40,099 nt of DNA from Candidatus Daviesbacteria bacterium RIFCSPLOWO2_01_FULL_37_10 (GCA_001776865.1 MFDK01000010.1:2855-42953); one strand, 5' to 3'; positions 27,031-36,994 are shown, counted from the first letter of the stretch. The notes: a model not told the origin generated them from the letters alone. Numbers and translations: made by a program.

Positions 27031-29501
27031 TTAGAATTCTTTTAATAATTCTTCTTTCAATACCAATTTTCCAGTTCCGTATATATTGGCTTTTAGTTGA
27101 TAGTATTAGTGTAGGATGGGCATATGTAATTGATCAGTTATTGCCTTTGGTTGTAACTTGTATATTTGCATTTTTGATAGTTAAAAAAAATGTCCAATTC
27201 ATTAAAATTAAGCAATGGTTAAAAACTAATGCCTTACCCCTTTTAGCAATTACAGTCACTATTTTAGTTGTTCACGGATGGATATTGGGTAATTATTTTA
27301 TGGGGGAGGAACCGAATACAATATTAACTAATGTAAACAACAGAAATAAAGAAGTTTTAGTTTATGGTATTTTACGTGGCTATCATTATGGAATATATGT
27401 ACTATCTTATGAATTATTTCATACACATGCAATGCTTTATAATGTTGTAGCTTTGACACTCTATGTTTTAACAGCGGCTATACTTTATATATTTCTTAAT
27501 TTATTGTTTAACAAAAAAATCATACCCGCGTTTATAGGAACTTTATTTTTTGTAACCACACCCTCTTATATGGATATGTTTTTTTGGCAGTCCAATTTTT
27601 CCGGAATGCCGATAGCTTTATCCGTAGGGATGCTCTCACTTATTTTTCTACTTGCTTATCAAAAAAATAACAAGATGTCTTTTTACTTGCTGTCGCTTTT
27701 GTTTTTTCTTTCAATGATAAAAATTGGTTTTAATAGAATGCATGCTTTTATTGTTTTGCCTTTATTTATGTGTTTGTTTCCAATTATATCCGGGAAGTTT
27801 AACAAATTGGGAATTAAAAAAATCTTTTTCACAGCTCTACCATTTATTTGTATTTTTTTAAGCTTTATATTAATGATTTTTATATTTCCTGATCAGGTAT
27901 TTGAAAAAGGGATATCGATTCGAGGCGCGCCGTTAAATGTAGAAGGTTATACAACGGTTTTTTTAATGTTCATTGCTTATTTGTTTATCCCAAGTCAGTT
28001 TGCAGAAACCTACTATCCGAAAATCAAGCATTTTTTGATAGGAAGTAGCGAGGTTAGTATTACTATTTTATTCGGAGCTTTAGGGTTTGCATTACTAGTG
28101 GTAGTAGGTTTAATTGCTTTAAGACATATACGAAAAGAATGGGGACGATTATTAATTTTTGCACTTGTTACTATATTTTCTAATTTAATCCTAACTCCTC
28201 TTTTCATACAAGGGTATAATAATAGTCCAGCAGGTATTGATCAAAGATTTTCAAACACAGGCGTGAGTAATGGACCAGGAATTAGATATGTGTTTGTTTC
28301 AGCAATGGGTTTTTCTTTGCTTGTTGCGGTACTTACATATTGGGTAGTTATTAATAAAAGAAAATACAGGAATATTTTGTTAATAACAATATTTGTCTTG
28401 TTTGTATATTATTCGTATTTAAGTATAACGAGTTATAAATCTGCCTTGGAGAGTATTAATCCCGGAAAAAGCGCAGTACCAAATAGTGTTTTTTCTATGG
28501 TTCCAAAGGATGGTAAGAAGAAATTACTTTATTCAGTTAACCCGCAATATAATGCAATAGACTCCAAAATAGGAGATTGGATACATGCTTTCTATAAATT
28601 AGATGAACTGAAATACTCTAATTCGTTTACGGATGTTAGTGGATTAATCGATAGTGGCAGCTACGAAAGAAGCAATTTTTACGCTTTTTATAATAATCCT
28701 CTGACTCAATCATTTAAGGATGTTTCGGAACTTGCTCGAGTTGAATTTTATGATGGTGCTATTCCAGTTGCGATTCAGCCGATTCAAGATTCTACTTTAA
28801 TGACATCATTTACGGATTCTGATAATCTTTCTTTTCCCCGAGTCCTCAGTAGAGGAATTTACATATTAAAGGACATTAATCTGCGGGTTTTATCGCCCCA
28901 CAAATTTACGATCTCTATACAAAAACAGATGATATTTAACGAGTTTCCATACGTTGACGCCTTTATAGTCAAAGAAGATAAAATTTGGCGTGGTGCACCT
29001 TTTCCTATGGAAATTTGGGATATGTTGAAAAATAAGCCGTTGATTGTGGATATAGGTCAACTTAATGTGCCCCTTAGTGTTCCATCTTTAGGAAACCAAA
29101 CAATAGACAAATACCCCTTAGATTTCAGACTTAAGGCTGCCAGAGAGTTAATTAAGCGTGAAAATTCAAAAGAGCCTAATGAAATTATCATGTCAGATGT
29201 AGAGAAAATAAATAAACATTACATAGATACTCCGGAAATACTAAGTACTTATTTGGAAAGCCCAAGCTTTAATTCTCTGGTGTTTGTTTACGCCTGCGCT
29301 GAGGATAGCGATTGGGATAATCAAAATAGTTCTCAGTTAATTGTGAGTGGCATTTGGTATATGAAAGAGTTTAGATTAGGTAATAGTACAAATGAAAAGT
29401 TGGAAGACTCGTTAACATGTTTTGGAAGCGTCCTGCGTAGAATAGTTTTAGTAGGTCCGCCAGTTCCCGGTAAAATCAATGTAAATCTTGAATTTCAGTA
29501 A
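27027..29501 (+). CDS. Large multi-TM membrane protein, putative GT-C-fold glycosyltransferase
   Basis: 824 aa, ~10 hydrophobic segments followed by a ~350-aa hydrophilic tail; ATGA overlap with upstream GT. Confidence 0.5.
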   Translation: MIRILLIILLSIPIFQFRIYWLLVDSISVGWAYVIDQLLPLVVTCIFAFLIVKKNVQFIKIKQWLKTNALPLLAITVTILVVHGWILGNYFMGEEPNTILTNVNNRNKEVLVYGILRGYHYGIYVLSYELFHTHAMLYNVVALTLYVLTAAILYIFLNLLFNKKIIPAFIGTLFFVTTPSYMDMFFWQSNFSGMPIALSVGMLSLIFLLAYQKNNKMSFYLLSLLFFLSMIKIGFNRMHAFIVLPLFMCLFPIISGKFNKLGIKKIFFTALPFICIFLSFILMIFIFPDQVFEKGISIRGAPLNVEGYTTVFLMFIAYLFIPSQFAETYYPKIKHFLIGSSEVSITILFGALGFALLVVVGLIALRHIRKEWGRLLIFALVTIFSNLILTPLFIQGYNNSPAGIDQRFSNTGVSNGPGIRYVFVSAMGFSLLVAVLTYWVVINKRKYRNILLITIFVLFVYYSYLSITSYKSALESINPGKSAVPNSVFSMVPKDGKKKLLYSVNPQYNAIDSKIGDWIHAFYKLDELKYSNSFTDVSGLIDSGSYERSNFYAFYNNPLTQSFKDVSELARVEFYDGAIPVAIQPIQDSTLMTSFTDSDNLSFPRVLSRGIYILKDINLRVLSPHKFTISIQKQMIFNEFPYVDAFIVKEDKIWRGAPFPMEIWDMLKNKPLIVDIGQLNVPLSVPSLGNQTIDKYPLDFRLKAARELIKRENSKEPNEIIMSDVEKINKHYIDTPEILSTYLESPSFNSLVFVYACAEDSDWDNQNSSQLIVSGIWYMKEFRLGNSTNEKLEDSLTCFGSVLRRIVLVGPPVPGKINVNLEFQ

Positions 29502-30819
29502 AGGTATCTATAACCGGATTAGTATGTAACTCACCATTCTTATGCGGTTTTAAATTAGTAGGCAGATTATCAGGTAGTGTTGGAATATTAGTTATTTTTT
29601 TGGCATACTTTTCAAGAAACTTTCGGGCAGAAAAAGCTATCAAATCCGTTTCCTTTTTGCCCATTCCCTGATGACATCCAAGTAAAAATCCATGAGCCAT
29701 AATATAATCAGCATTATCTAGGGTACTTGCAGTTCTCCAGAGCCCGTTGTTTTTATAAGCAGGATGTCGGATTATATTGCCGGAGAATATAACTCTTGTT
29801 TGTATCCCGTCTGTTTCTAAGTGTTTTAAGAAGTCATATCTGGTAAATGGAGCATCTTCTTTTACTAGAAGCGGGAAAGCAAGCCAATTTGTTGTTGCCC
29901 CATCAATTAAATAAGGCAAATAAAACCACTTCTCAAAATTTTTAAACAAACTCATTAGTTCCTCAAAATTTTGCTGTCTTATTTTGATAAAATCAGGTAG
30001 CTTTTTAATTTGTTCCAGTCCGAATGCGGCTGATACCTCATTCATTTTAAGATTGTAACCAAGCTCTGTATAAAGAAATTTGCTGTCATAAGGTATACCA
30101 TCTATAAATGAGTTAAATCTTTGATCAAATTCTTCCAGGTCATTTCCAATCCTGCCCCAGTCTCGAAGTGTTATGACTCTTGCAGCAGTTTCAGAGTTAT
30201 CTGTTAATACCATACCCCCCATACCGCATGTAGTTATTATGTGAGATCCATAGAAGCTAGTAGTGGTTACATCTGCATAACTTGCAACAGATTCCCCTTT
30301 TAAAGTCGGAGCTAAGGTATCGCAAGAATCATCAATTAGATATAGATTGTACTTATCAGCGATTTCCCTTAACTTTTCCATATTACAAACGCCGCCTATA
30401 AGTTGAGGAACTAATATAGCTTTTGTAACGCCAGGATTAATTACTCTTTCCACGAGATCTTCATTTATTGTGTATCTTCCGATTACTGAATCTATAAATA
30501 CAGGGACTAGATGATTGTTAATTATTTCTGAAACTGTGGTAGCAAATGTACAAGCCGGGGTTATAACTTCAGATCCTGGTTTTATTCCGAGTGCGTGTAT
30601 TGCCAGTAAATTTGCAGAGGATCCGGAGTTTACCGCAACACCATATTTTTTACCAAAAAGAATCGCGATTTTTTCTTCAAATTCATTAACAAGAGGTCCT
30701 GATGAAAGCCAGCCATTTTCCAATGAGCGAAGCACTGCATCTTTTTCTTCTTGTCCAAAGACGGCCTTCGCATATAAAACCTGCTTTTTAATAACTCCTG
30801 CGCTGGATTTTATTGACAT
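29476..30819 (-). CDS. DegT-fold PLP/PMP enzyme, RfbH/ColD-type 3-dehydratase-like
   Basis: RfbH-like DWGRIGND, LGYNLKMNEVSAAFGLEQIKKLPDFIKIRQQNF; catalytic Lys replaced: TSFYGSHIITTCGMGGMV. Confidence 0.85.
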   Translation of the reverse strand: MSIKSSAGVIKKQVLYAKAVFGQEEKDAVLRSLENGWLSSGPLVNEFEEKIAILFGKKYGVAVNSGSSANLLAIHALGIKPGSEVITPACTFATTVSEIINNHLVPVFIDSVIGRYTINEDLVERVINPGVTKAILVPQLIGGVCNMEKLREIADKYNLYLIDDSCDTLAPTLKGESVASYADVTTTSFYGSHIITTCGMGGMVLTDNSETAARVITLRDWGRIGNDLEEFDQRFNSFIDGIPYDSKFLYTELGYNLKMNEVSAAFGLEQIKKLPDFIKIRQQNFEELMSLFKNFEKWFYLPYLIDGATTNWLAFPLLVKEDAPFTRYDFLKHLETDGIQTRVIFSGNIIRHPAYKNNGLWRTASTLDNADYIMAHGFLLGCHQGMGKKETDLIAFSARKFLEKYAKKITNIPTLPDNLPTNLKPHKNGELHTNPVIDTFTEIQDLH

Positions 30820-30873
30820 GACTTATATTTTCTAATTTGCATGTTAGTATAAAGTAATTTTAAAAACAATACC

Positions 30874-31935
30874 CTATTCTAGTTTGGGCTCACTGGGAAG
30901 AGATTTTAAAATAATTTGACGTCGGTTTGCTAAGGAAATAAGTACGTCTTCAAGCTCTTTTTTGAAAGCGTCTTCTTGGTTACGATCAAAGTTAAAAATA
31001 TGTAAATGGTTTCTTAATAGCTCCAAATATTGCTGCTCTGTTCTAAAGCGGTTATCCCATTCTTTGGGTGAGATTGTACTTTTTAAACCCAACGTTCTCA
31101 TGTAGACTTGCTGTAGCAGACTATATTTTCTTGTAAGATCTTCTTTTCTGAGTGGAAAATGAAATACCCCGTTTTCTGTTGGTATAACTCTTGCCACAAA
31201 GTTGTCCAAAACATATTGTTCTGCTTCTTCTCTAAATTGTTCTGGAGTCTCAAAAGTTAAAACATTAAGCGTTTCTACCGAATTAATTCGAGCACCCATC
31301 TCTTTAGCAATTAAAAGCCATTTAGGGTGAGGGAAACTAACAGGTTCCATTTGTGAAGACCTACTTGTGACTGCTTCTAAAACATCAGTTGAAAAAACGT
31401 GTGCAGTACTACCAATATCTAGATTTATCCCGAAGACCTCGGAATATAATCTGTTAAATTCAAGCTCTGTTTGAACTAGTGGCGGATGATGAGTTAGGTA
31501 ATCTTCCCCGCTGCGCCTGAAATTTAAATAGCTTAATTCTTTATCTATTGAGGTAGCCATAGTAGCTATATCTTGAAAATCCCTAGGATAGTACTTCGCA
31601 GCAACAATAATTCTGTCTCCATCGGTGTACTGTATTTTTCTCAAATTTAACCTTTTTGATAACTTAAGAGTTTTATTCAACAGAAATAAATGATCATTTT
31701 CTATCGGGTCAGAAGCAACAGTGTTTTTCGGATCTGTCTCTGAGAAAAAAAGCCCTTGATTCCAGTAGGATTTAATTTGCTGCTTAACATTCGGGTTAGT
31801 ACTTTTTGTTGTATTAATAACCCAGCCGGCATAATTTTCTAAAACTTTTACTGTAACTTTTGGTAAAGTTTCCAGGAAAACTCCACGAGGGTCATGCAAG
31901 GTAGAACTTAACAAAACTTCGGAAGATCTTCTCAT
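30874..31935 (-). CDS. Uncharacterised protein (possible glycosyltransferase-like enzyme)
   Basis: 353-aa intact ORF; DGDRIIVAAKYYPRDFQDIATMATSIDKELSYLNFRRSGEDYLTHHPPLVQTELEFNRLYSEVFG; TGC-TATAAT 7 nt before ATG. Confidence 0.6.
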   Translation of the reverse strand: MRRSSEVLLSSTLHDPRGVFLETLPKVTVKVLENYAGWVINTTKSTNPNVKQQIKSYWNQGLFFSETDPKNTVASDPIENDHLFLLNKTLKLSKRLNLRKIQYTDGDRIIVAAKYYPRDFQDIATMATSIDKELSYLNFRRSGEDYLTHHPPLVQTELEFNRLYSEVFGINLDIGSTAHVFSTDVLEAVTSRSSQMEPVSFPHPKWLLIAKEMGARINSVETLNVLTFETPEQFREEAEQYVLDNFVARVIPTENGVFHFPLRKEDLTRKYSLLQQVYMRTLGLKSTISPKEWDNRFRTEQQYLELLRNHLHIFNFDRNQEDAFKKELEDVLISLANRRQIILKSLPSEPKLE

Positions 31936-31981
31936 GCAGCAGATTATAGCATGAGAGAATGTTATATGATATATTTTGAAT

Positions 31982-32932
31982 ATGAAACAGCTATCGTATT
32001 TTATAACTGGAGGTTATGGATTCATTGGTTCCGAACTTGTTAATAACATAGATGGGAAAGTTACAATTTTGGTTAGATCAGAAAAACATAAGGAAAGAAT
32101 AAAGAACAAAAACTGTAAAGTAATTAAAAAAGATATTTCTAATATTACTAAAAAAGATCTAGAAGGGATTGATGTTATTTATCATCTTGCCAGCACAGTC
32201 GATAATTACAACGTTTTAACTAATCCGTATCTTGACGTTAAAACGAATATTACGGGTACAATAAAACTTCTTGAGATTTGTAAAGACTTACCAAAAAAAC
32301 CAAAAATTATTTATCTTTCAACTTTTTTTGTTTATGGAAATGAATATAGCAAGTCTAAAAAGTCAATAAATGAGGAGTCAAAAACTGATCCTTTGGCTAT
32401 ATATCCGGCAACAAAACTGTGTGCTGAATCAATAATTAAATTATACTCCCGACTTTATAAAATTCCATACATAATTTGTAGATTGACTAATGTATACGGC
32501 GAGCACGAAGACTATAATAACAAGAAAAAAGGAGCTCTAAACTATCTGATCATGCAGGCAGTAAAAGATGAGCCCTTGTTGATTTACAAAGGAGGTAATT
32601 TTAAAAGGGATTATATTTATGTTGATGATGTTGTTTCTGCTATACAATTTCTTGAGAAAAAAAACATAGTTAATGATACTTATTTAGTAGGATATGGCAC
32701 TGCGATTTTATTTAAAGATATGATTGATTATATTCATAAACTAACTGAAAAAAAATCTAGAATTATTCAAATAGAGCCGCCGGAGTTTCATAAAGTTGTT
32801 GGAATAGCTGATTTTACTGCAGATACATCAAAGATTAATAAATTAGGATGGAGAGCGAAGATTGATTACAAAGATGGCGTTATGAAAATAGTAAAAAATT
32901 ATCAAGAAATTATGAAAACTTCAGGGGATTAG
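31982..32932 (+). CDS. NAD-dependent epimerase/dehydratase
   Basis: YFITGGYGFIGSELV; STFFVYGNEYSKSKKSINEESKTDPLAIYPATKLCAE (intact YxxxK). ATG at 31982 preferred. Confidence 0.9.
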   Translation: MKQLSYFITGGYGFIGSELVNNIDGKVTILVRSEKHKERIKNKNCKVIKKDISNITKKDLEGIDVIYHLASTVDNYNVLTNPYLDVKTNITGTIKLLEICKDLPKKPKIIYLSTFFVYGNEYSKSKKSINEESKTDPLAIYPATKLCAESIIKLYSRLYKIPYIICRLTNVYGEHEDYNNKKKGALNYLIMQAVKDEPLLIYKGGNFKRDYIYVDDVVSAIQFLEKKNIVNDTYLVGYGTAILFKDMIDYIHKLTEKKSRIIQIEPPEFHKVVGIADFTADTSKINKLGWRAKIDYKDGVMKIVKNYQEIMKTSGD

Positions 32933-33688
32933 GAAATCTGCTTTTTTAAACTTAAGTTTGTGTAGGATATATTCAAGAAGAAGTCTTAAATTTTCAATTC
33001 CATGTTCTACTGATTTACTAAAATTTGGAGAAATACCTTCAGGATTATATGCTTTGGACACAGGGACGTCATAAATCTTAAATCCAAAATATATGGCTTG
33101 AATTAAAAATTGCGGGTCAAAGATATATCCATTTCCATTTTTTTGAAAAGGGATTTTTTCAAGAACTTGTCTTGTATAACCCCGGTATCCAGTATTTGCT
33201 TCACTTAAATTTGTCCCCAGTACTAAATTAAAAAGTAAAGTTATCCCCCGGATAGAAATAGATTTATAAAATGGGGTATTTTTGTCTCCGTGGGAAAGAA
33301 ATCTTGAGCCAAGAATTACATCGCCTTTTTTATCTTCCAGTGATTTTATAAAAAGAGGGAGGTCATTTGGGTCATATTGACCATCTGGATGAAGCATTAT
33401 TACAAAATCCGGATCGTATTTCAATGCTTCCTTGTAACATGTTTTTTGGTTTGCTCCGTAACCGCTATTTTTTTTGTGAACGATTGTTTTAATTCCTAAT
33501 TTTTTTGAAACAGCGGCAGTATTATCCTTAGAGCCGTCATCTACAAGAATAACTTTGCTGATTTCTTTTGGGATTCCTTTAAAAACCTTTTCAATGGTAC
33601 GTTCTGCATTGTAAGCAGGAAGAACAACAGTTATTTTATTATCTTTGCTTTGTTTACTTTTCATCATTTGCATAATGTATAATAACAT
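32921..33688 (-). CDS. Glycosyltransferase family 2 (DPM1/polyprenyl-phosphate glycosyltransferase-like)
   Basis: ITVVLPAYNAERTIEKVFKGIPKEISKVILVDDGSKDNTAAV; VIMLHPDGQYDPNDLP; EANTGYRGYTRQVLEKIP. Confidence 0.92.
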   Translation of the reverse strand: MLLYIMQMMKSKQSKDNKITVVLPAYNAERTIEKVFKGIPKEISKVILVDDGSKDNTAAVSKKLGIKTIVHKKNSGYGANQKTCYKEALKYDPDFVIMLHPDGQYDPNDLPLFIKSLEDKKGDVILGSRFLSHGDKNTPFYKSISIRGITLLFNLVLGTNLSEANTGYRGYTRQVLEKIPFQKNGNGYIFDPQFLIQAIYFGFKIYDVPVSKAYNPEGISPNFSKSVEHGIENLRLLLEYILHKLKFKKADFLIP

Positions 33689-33704
33689 ATAAATTAAAAA
33701 GATT

Positions 33705-36077
33705 GTGCTAACTTTAGTAAAAAAATATCCATTTATAATTATTGCGTCTTTGGTATTTTTGGTATGTTTACTTTCTTACGGAAAAATTGTCGGTATGCAT
33801 TTTTTCCTTGAGGATTATTTAATGCTTTATTCAATTCAAAATCCCACTTCTTCTGACGCAGGATATGGATCTGGTGTGTTTGGACGACCTTATGGGTATG
33901 CAGTAACGCCTTTTATCCCCTTTTATTATTTATTCAGACTTGAGTCCCGGGGTTATTATTTTATTGAATTAATTCTTTATTTTTTTGCTGCTTTGTCAGT
34001 TTACTTTTTTGCAAAAACATTAACTAATAGTAAAAGAGCAGCTTTTGGTTCTTCATTAATTTTTGCTTCCGGATACGTGGGTTCGTCATCTTTATATAGA
34101 ATGGCTGTTGGTTGGCAAAATTTATTGGCAGCTATTTTTCTTACACTCACTGTAACCTTGTATTATAAATACGTAAAATCTTCTAAAATAAAATTATATC
34201 TTCTAGCTTTTACGGTTTATATTTTTACTTCTGAATTCTCATTTTATCGAGCTCATGGCATTATTCTTTTGATTATTGGGATTGAACTACTTTTTAACTT
34301 TAAACCCTTGAAATCACTGGTTCGCATAACGCCTTTTGCGATAAGCTATTGGTATTTTTATGTTTACTCTCTTCCTTCTATGGAACAAGGTTCGAAAATC
34401 GCGTCTTTTGTACAAACAGTTTTTACTCAAAAAAATTATCATTTTTTACTAAATCCTTTTATAACTTTAGAAAATCTATTTATTCCCGATAAATTTAATT
34501 TTCCCGTCTTACTTTTCATAGTAGTAATTTTATTTATTCTAATCTGGAAAAAAAATAAAATTTTGATTTATTGCTTGATATTTGCCGTTGGAAATTATCT
34601 AGTTTATTTTTACAACTCACCAGGAAGCGTGCAGGAAACGACTCATAGATATCTGACTGTTTCTTTCGCTGGGGTTGCTACTTTCCTGGGACTTTTCTTA
34701 AGTCAAATTAATAAAAGTAATTTCAAATATTTGTTCTTGTGTTTATTGATTGTAGCTTTGAATCTTACTTTGGTGCGTAGTGAACAGATTGAGATTATTC
34801 AAAATAGAAGTAAGCCTGCAAAAGAGTTTTGGTCATCATTTCAGATGAAAATTCCTTATTTACAAAAGAATTCAGTTATATATATTGATTCAAAGCAAGA
34901 TGGCGTGAGTAAGCCTGCACGCGATACAGCAATTGGCGCAGGATCTATGAGCGCAACTACGTCTTTTGCAACATATTATGGACTAAATTGGAGTGATATT
35001 TACCTGGCAGAAAATTTTTCAGAACTCTTAAGCCTTATAAAGAAAGAAAATATTAACCGTGATAACATTTATACTTTTTTTTATAGCAGACAAGATGGTT
35101 TGGTTGATACTAGCGCAGAAATAAAATCTGCACTTTTCGGAAATGAAATCTCCGCTAGAATAATTGATTTTACAAATACAAATGTTCCATTTTATTCGCC
35201 TCATTTATTAAATTTTTTGGCGGAAATAAACGTTGATTTTTCGGATGTTAAGTACGTAAAAAAAGATAAAATCGACTTATTAAGTTATCTTGATTTTTTA
35301 ACTTCGCGCGAAAAGTATTGGACTAAAGTTACTGCGACTTCTACAACAGAAGCTGAATATGCAGAGATTGCATACATTAAAGATCAGGACAAATCTACTG
35401 CCTGGAAAGGAGATGATTTGGCTTGGGAAAAAAATAAACAAGAAGAAGTTACTCTTAATTTGGGCGAATTACGGCAAATTGGAGCAGTAAGTATTACTCC
35501 AGCATCTTTAGCTAGAGCTCCTGTAGAATATCTATATGAGTGTTCTTTAGATAAGATCTCCTGGAAGCAACTCACAGTTATTGAAAAAGAAGTTAAATCA
35601 ATAGAATCATTTAAGGATAAGTTTAAGGAAGCAAATTGTGTTTTCGTAAAACTTACTATTTATAAAACAGTTTCCGGCGGACCTCCGCAAATCTCAGAAA
35701 TAGAAGTAAGGGAAAGCAGATTTGTTGACTTTGACTATACACTTGCAGAAGAAATAGAGAAAGATCCGTTTAAATATATAAAATCAACATTAGATAGGCA
35801 AATATTGTTTGAATATTTTACTCAAAATGGTATCAGCGGAAAAATTTGTGTTTATACAAATAGATATAAACCGTTAGAGCCAATTTGCAAAAAATATAAA
35901 TTTTCTCTGAGTAATAAGGAGCAAGGATTTTTTATCGACCAAGGAGGCACTGTTATAGAAAAAATTGAATTTTTACTTCCGCCACAGGTGAAATTTGATA
36001 TTAAGTATGCCAAGTTAGATAGCTTAAGCTTTACGGAGCTTGAGAAAATGGGATACATAACGAAGCATGCACACTAA
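33705..36077 (+). CDS. Multi-TM GT-C-like membrane protein with C-terminal F5/8 type C (discoidin)-like domain
   Basis: GTG start; ~10 TM segments; C-terminal DQDKSTAWKGDDLAWEKNKQEEVTLNLGELRQIGAVSITPA...ANCVFVKLTIYKTVSGGPPQISEIEVRE. Confidence 0.6.
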   Translation: MLTLVKKYPFIIIASLVFLVCLLSYGKIVGMHFFLEDYLMLYSIQNPTSSDAGYGSGVFGRPYGYAVTPFIPFYYLFRLESRGYYFIELILYFFAALSVYFFAKTLTNSKRAAFGSSLIFASGYVGSSSLYRMAVGWQNLLAAIFLTLTVTLYYKYVKSSKIKLYLLAFTVYIFTSEFSFYRAHGIILLIIGIELLFNFKPLKSLVRITPFAISYWYFYVYSLPSMEQGSKIASFVQTVFTQKNYHFLLNPFITLENLFIPDKFNFPVLLFIVVILFILIWKKNKILIYCLIFAVGNYLVYFYNSPGSVQETTHRYLTVSFAGVATFLGLFLSQINKSNFKYLFLCLLIVALNLTLVRSEQIEIIQNRSKPAKEFWSSFQMKIPYLQKNSVIYIDSKQDGVSKPARDTAIGAGSMSATTSFATYYGLNWSDIYLAENFSELLSLIKKENINRDNIYTFFYSRQDGLVDTSAEIKSALFGNEISARIIDFTNTNVPFYSPHLLNFLAEINVDFSDVKYVKKDKIDLLSYLDFLTSREKYWTKVTATSTTEAEYAEIAYIKDQDKSTAWKGDDLAWEKNKQEEVTLNLGELRQIGAVSITPASLARAPVEYLYECSLDKISWKQLTVIEKEVKSIESFKDKFKEANCVFVKLTIYKTVSGGPPQISEIEVRESRFVDFDYTLAEEIEKDPFKYIKSTLDRQILFEYFTQNGISGKICVYTNRYKPLEPICKKYKFSLSNKEQGFFIDQGGTVIEKIEFLLPPQVKFDIKYAKLDSLSFTELEKMGYITKHAH

Positions 36078-36994
36078 ATAGGCAATTTTTTCCTTACACT
36101 TACCCAAAAGAAAAGATTGAGAAGCTCTGAACAGATTAAAATTATTCTGGCCAGTACAGCAACGAGTACTGCTTGAGGAACACCAATTTGCGGTCCTGCA
36201 AGTAATACAAAAACACCCTCCCGTATCCCCAGCCCCATAGGGATGATTATACTTAAATAACCTATCAGCCAAGCTAAGAGTGCTGATGATAATAGAAGTA
36301 CAGGATCATTAATTTTTGTAATTTCGGTTATTAGAACAAGATAACCGATGCTATATAATGACCAGCTAAGAAACTGGAATATTAGAGCTGTAATTATTTG
36401 CTTTGGGAATAATATTTTACCTGTTAATCTTCTTAAGACTTTATAAACTGGCTTGTGGAGAATTAGAATTAATAGGATTGTAAGCAGTGAAGCTATCAAA
36501 ATAATATCAAAAACTGAGTTTGTATAGAATAGTTTTAAGTTCTTTATTATTGAGTATGAAGATAAAACAGCTGTAGTTGTTATAATGATAATTGCTTCGA
36601 AAGGCGATATAAGAATGGAAATGCTGCGCGAAACTTTTTTTTGTTGAGCAAGATATGACCTGGAAACAAATGACCATACATTACCCGGGATATATCTAGT
36701 TGCTTCAGAGAAAAACCAAATGGATAAACTGTTTGTTTTATTAAGTGGCGCTCCTAAAAAGTGAATTAAGGATTTCCAGGATAATGCGCGGCAGTATAAG
36801 TAACCTAGAAAAAATAACAAGGAAAGAAATACTCTAACTGGTGAAATAGAATAAATTATATGTTGGGTTTGATCGTAATAGTCTAAAAGAGTTTTAGAAA
36901 GAAATATAGTGGTTATAATTAAAACTATTATAGTGGTGACTGTCTTTATTTGTCCCGGAATAAACTTAATTTTTTTGTAGAGATACTTCTTCAT
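36074..36994 (-). CDS. Lysylphosphatidylglycerol synthase TM-like / UPF0104 membrane protein
   Basis: FFSEATRYIPGNVWSFVSRSYLAQQKKVSRSISILISPFEAII; LSIIIPMGLGIREGVFVLLAG. Confidence 0.75.
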   Translation of the reverse strand: MKKYLYKKIKFIPGQIKTVTTIIVLIITTIFLSKTLLDYYDQTQHIIYSISPVRVFLSLLFFLGYLYCRALSWKSLIHFLGAPLNKTNSLSIWFFSEATRYIPGNVWSFVSRSYLAQQKKVSRSISILISPFEAIIIITTTAVLSSYSIIKNLKLFYTNSVFDIILIASLLTILLILILHKPVYKVLRRLTGKILFPKQIITALIFQFLSWSLYSIGYLVLITEITKINDPVLLLSSALLAWLIGYLSIIIPMGLGIREGVFVLLAGPQIGVPQAVLVAVLARIILICSELLNLFFWVSVRKKLPI

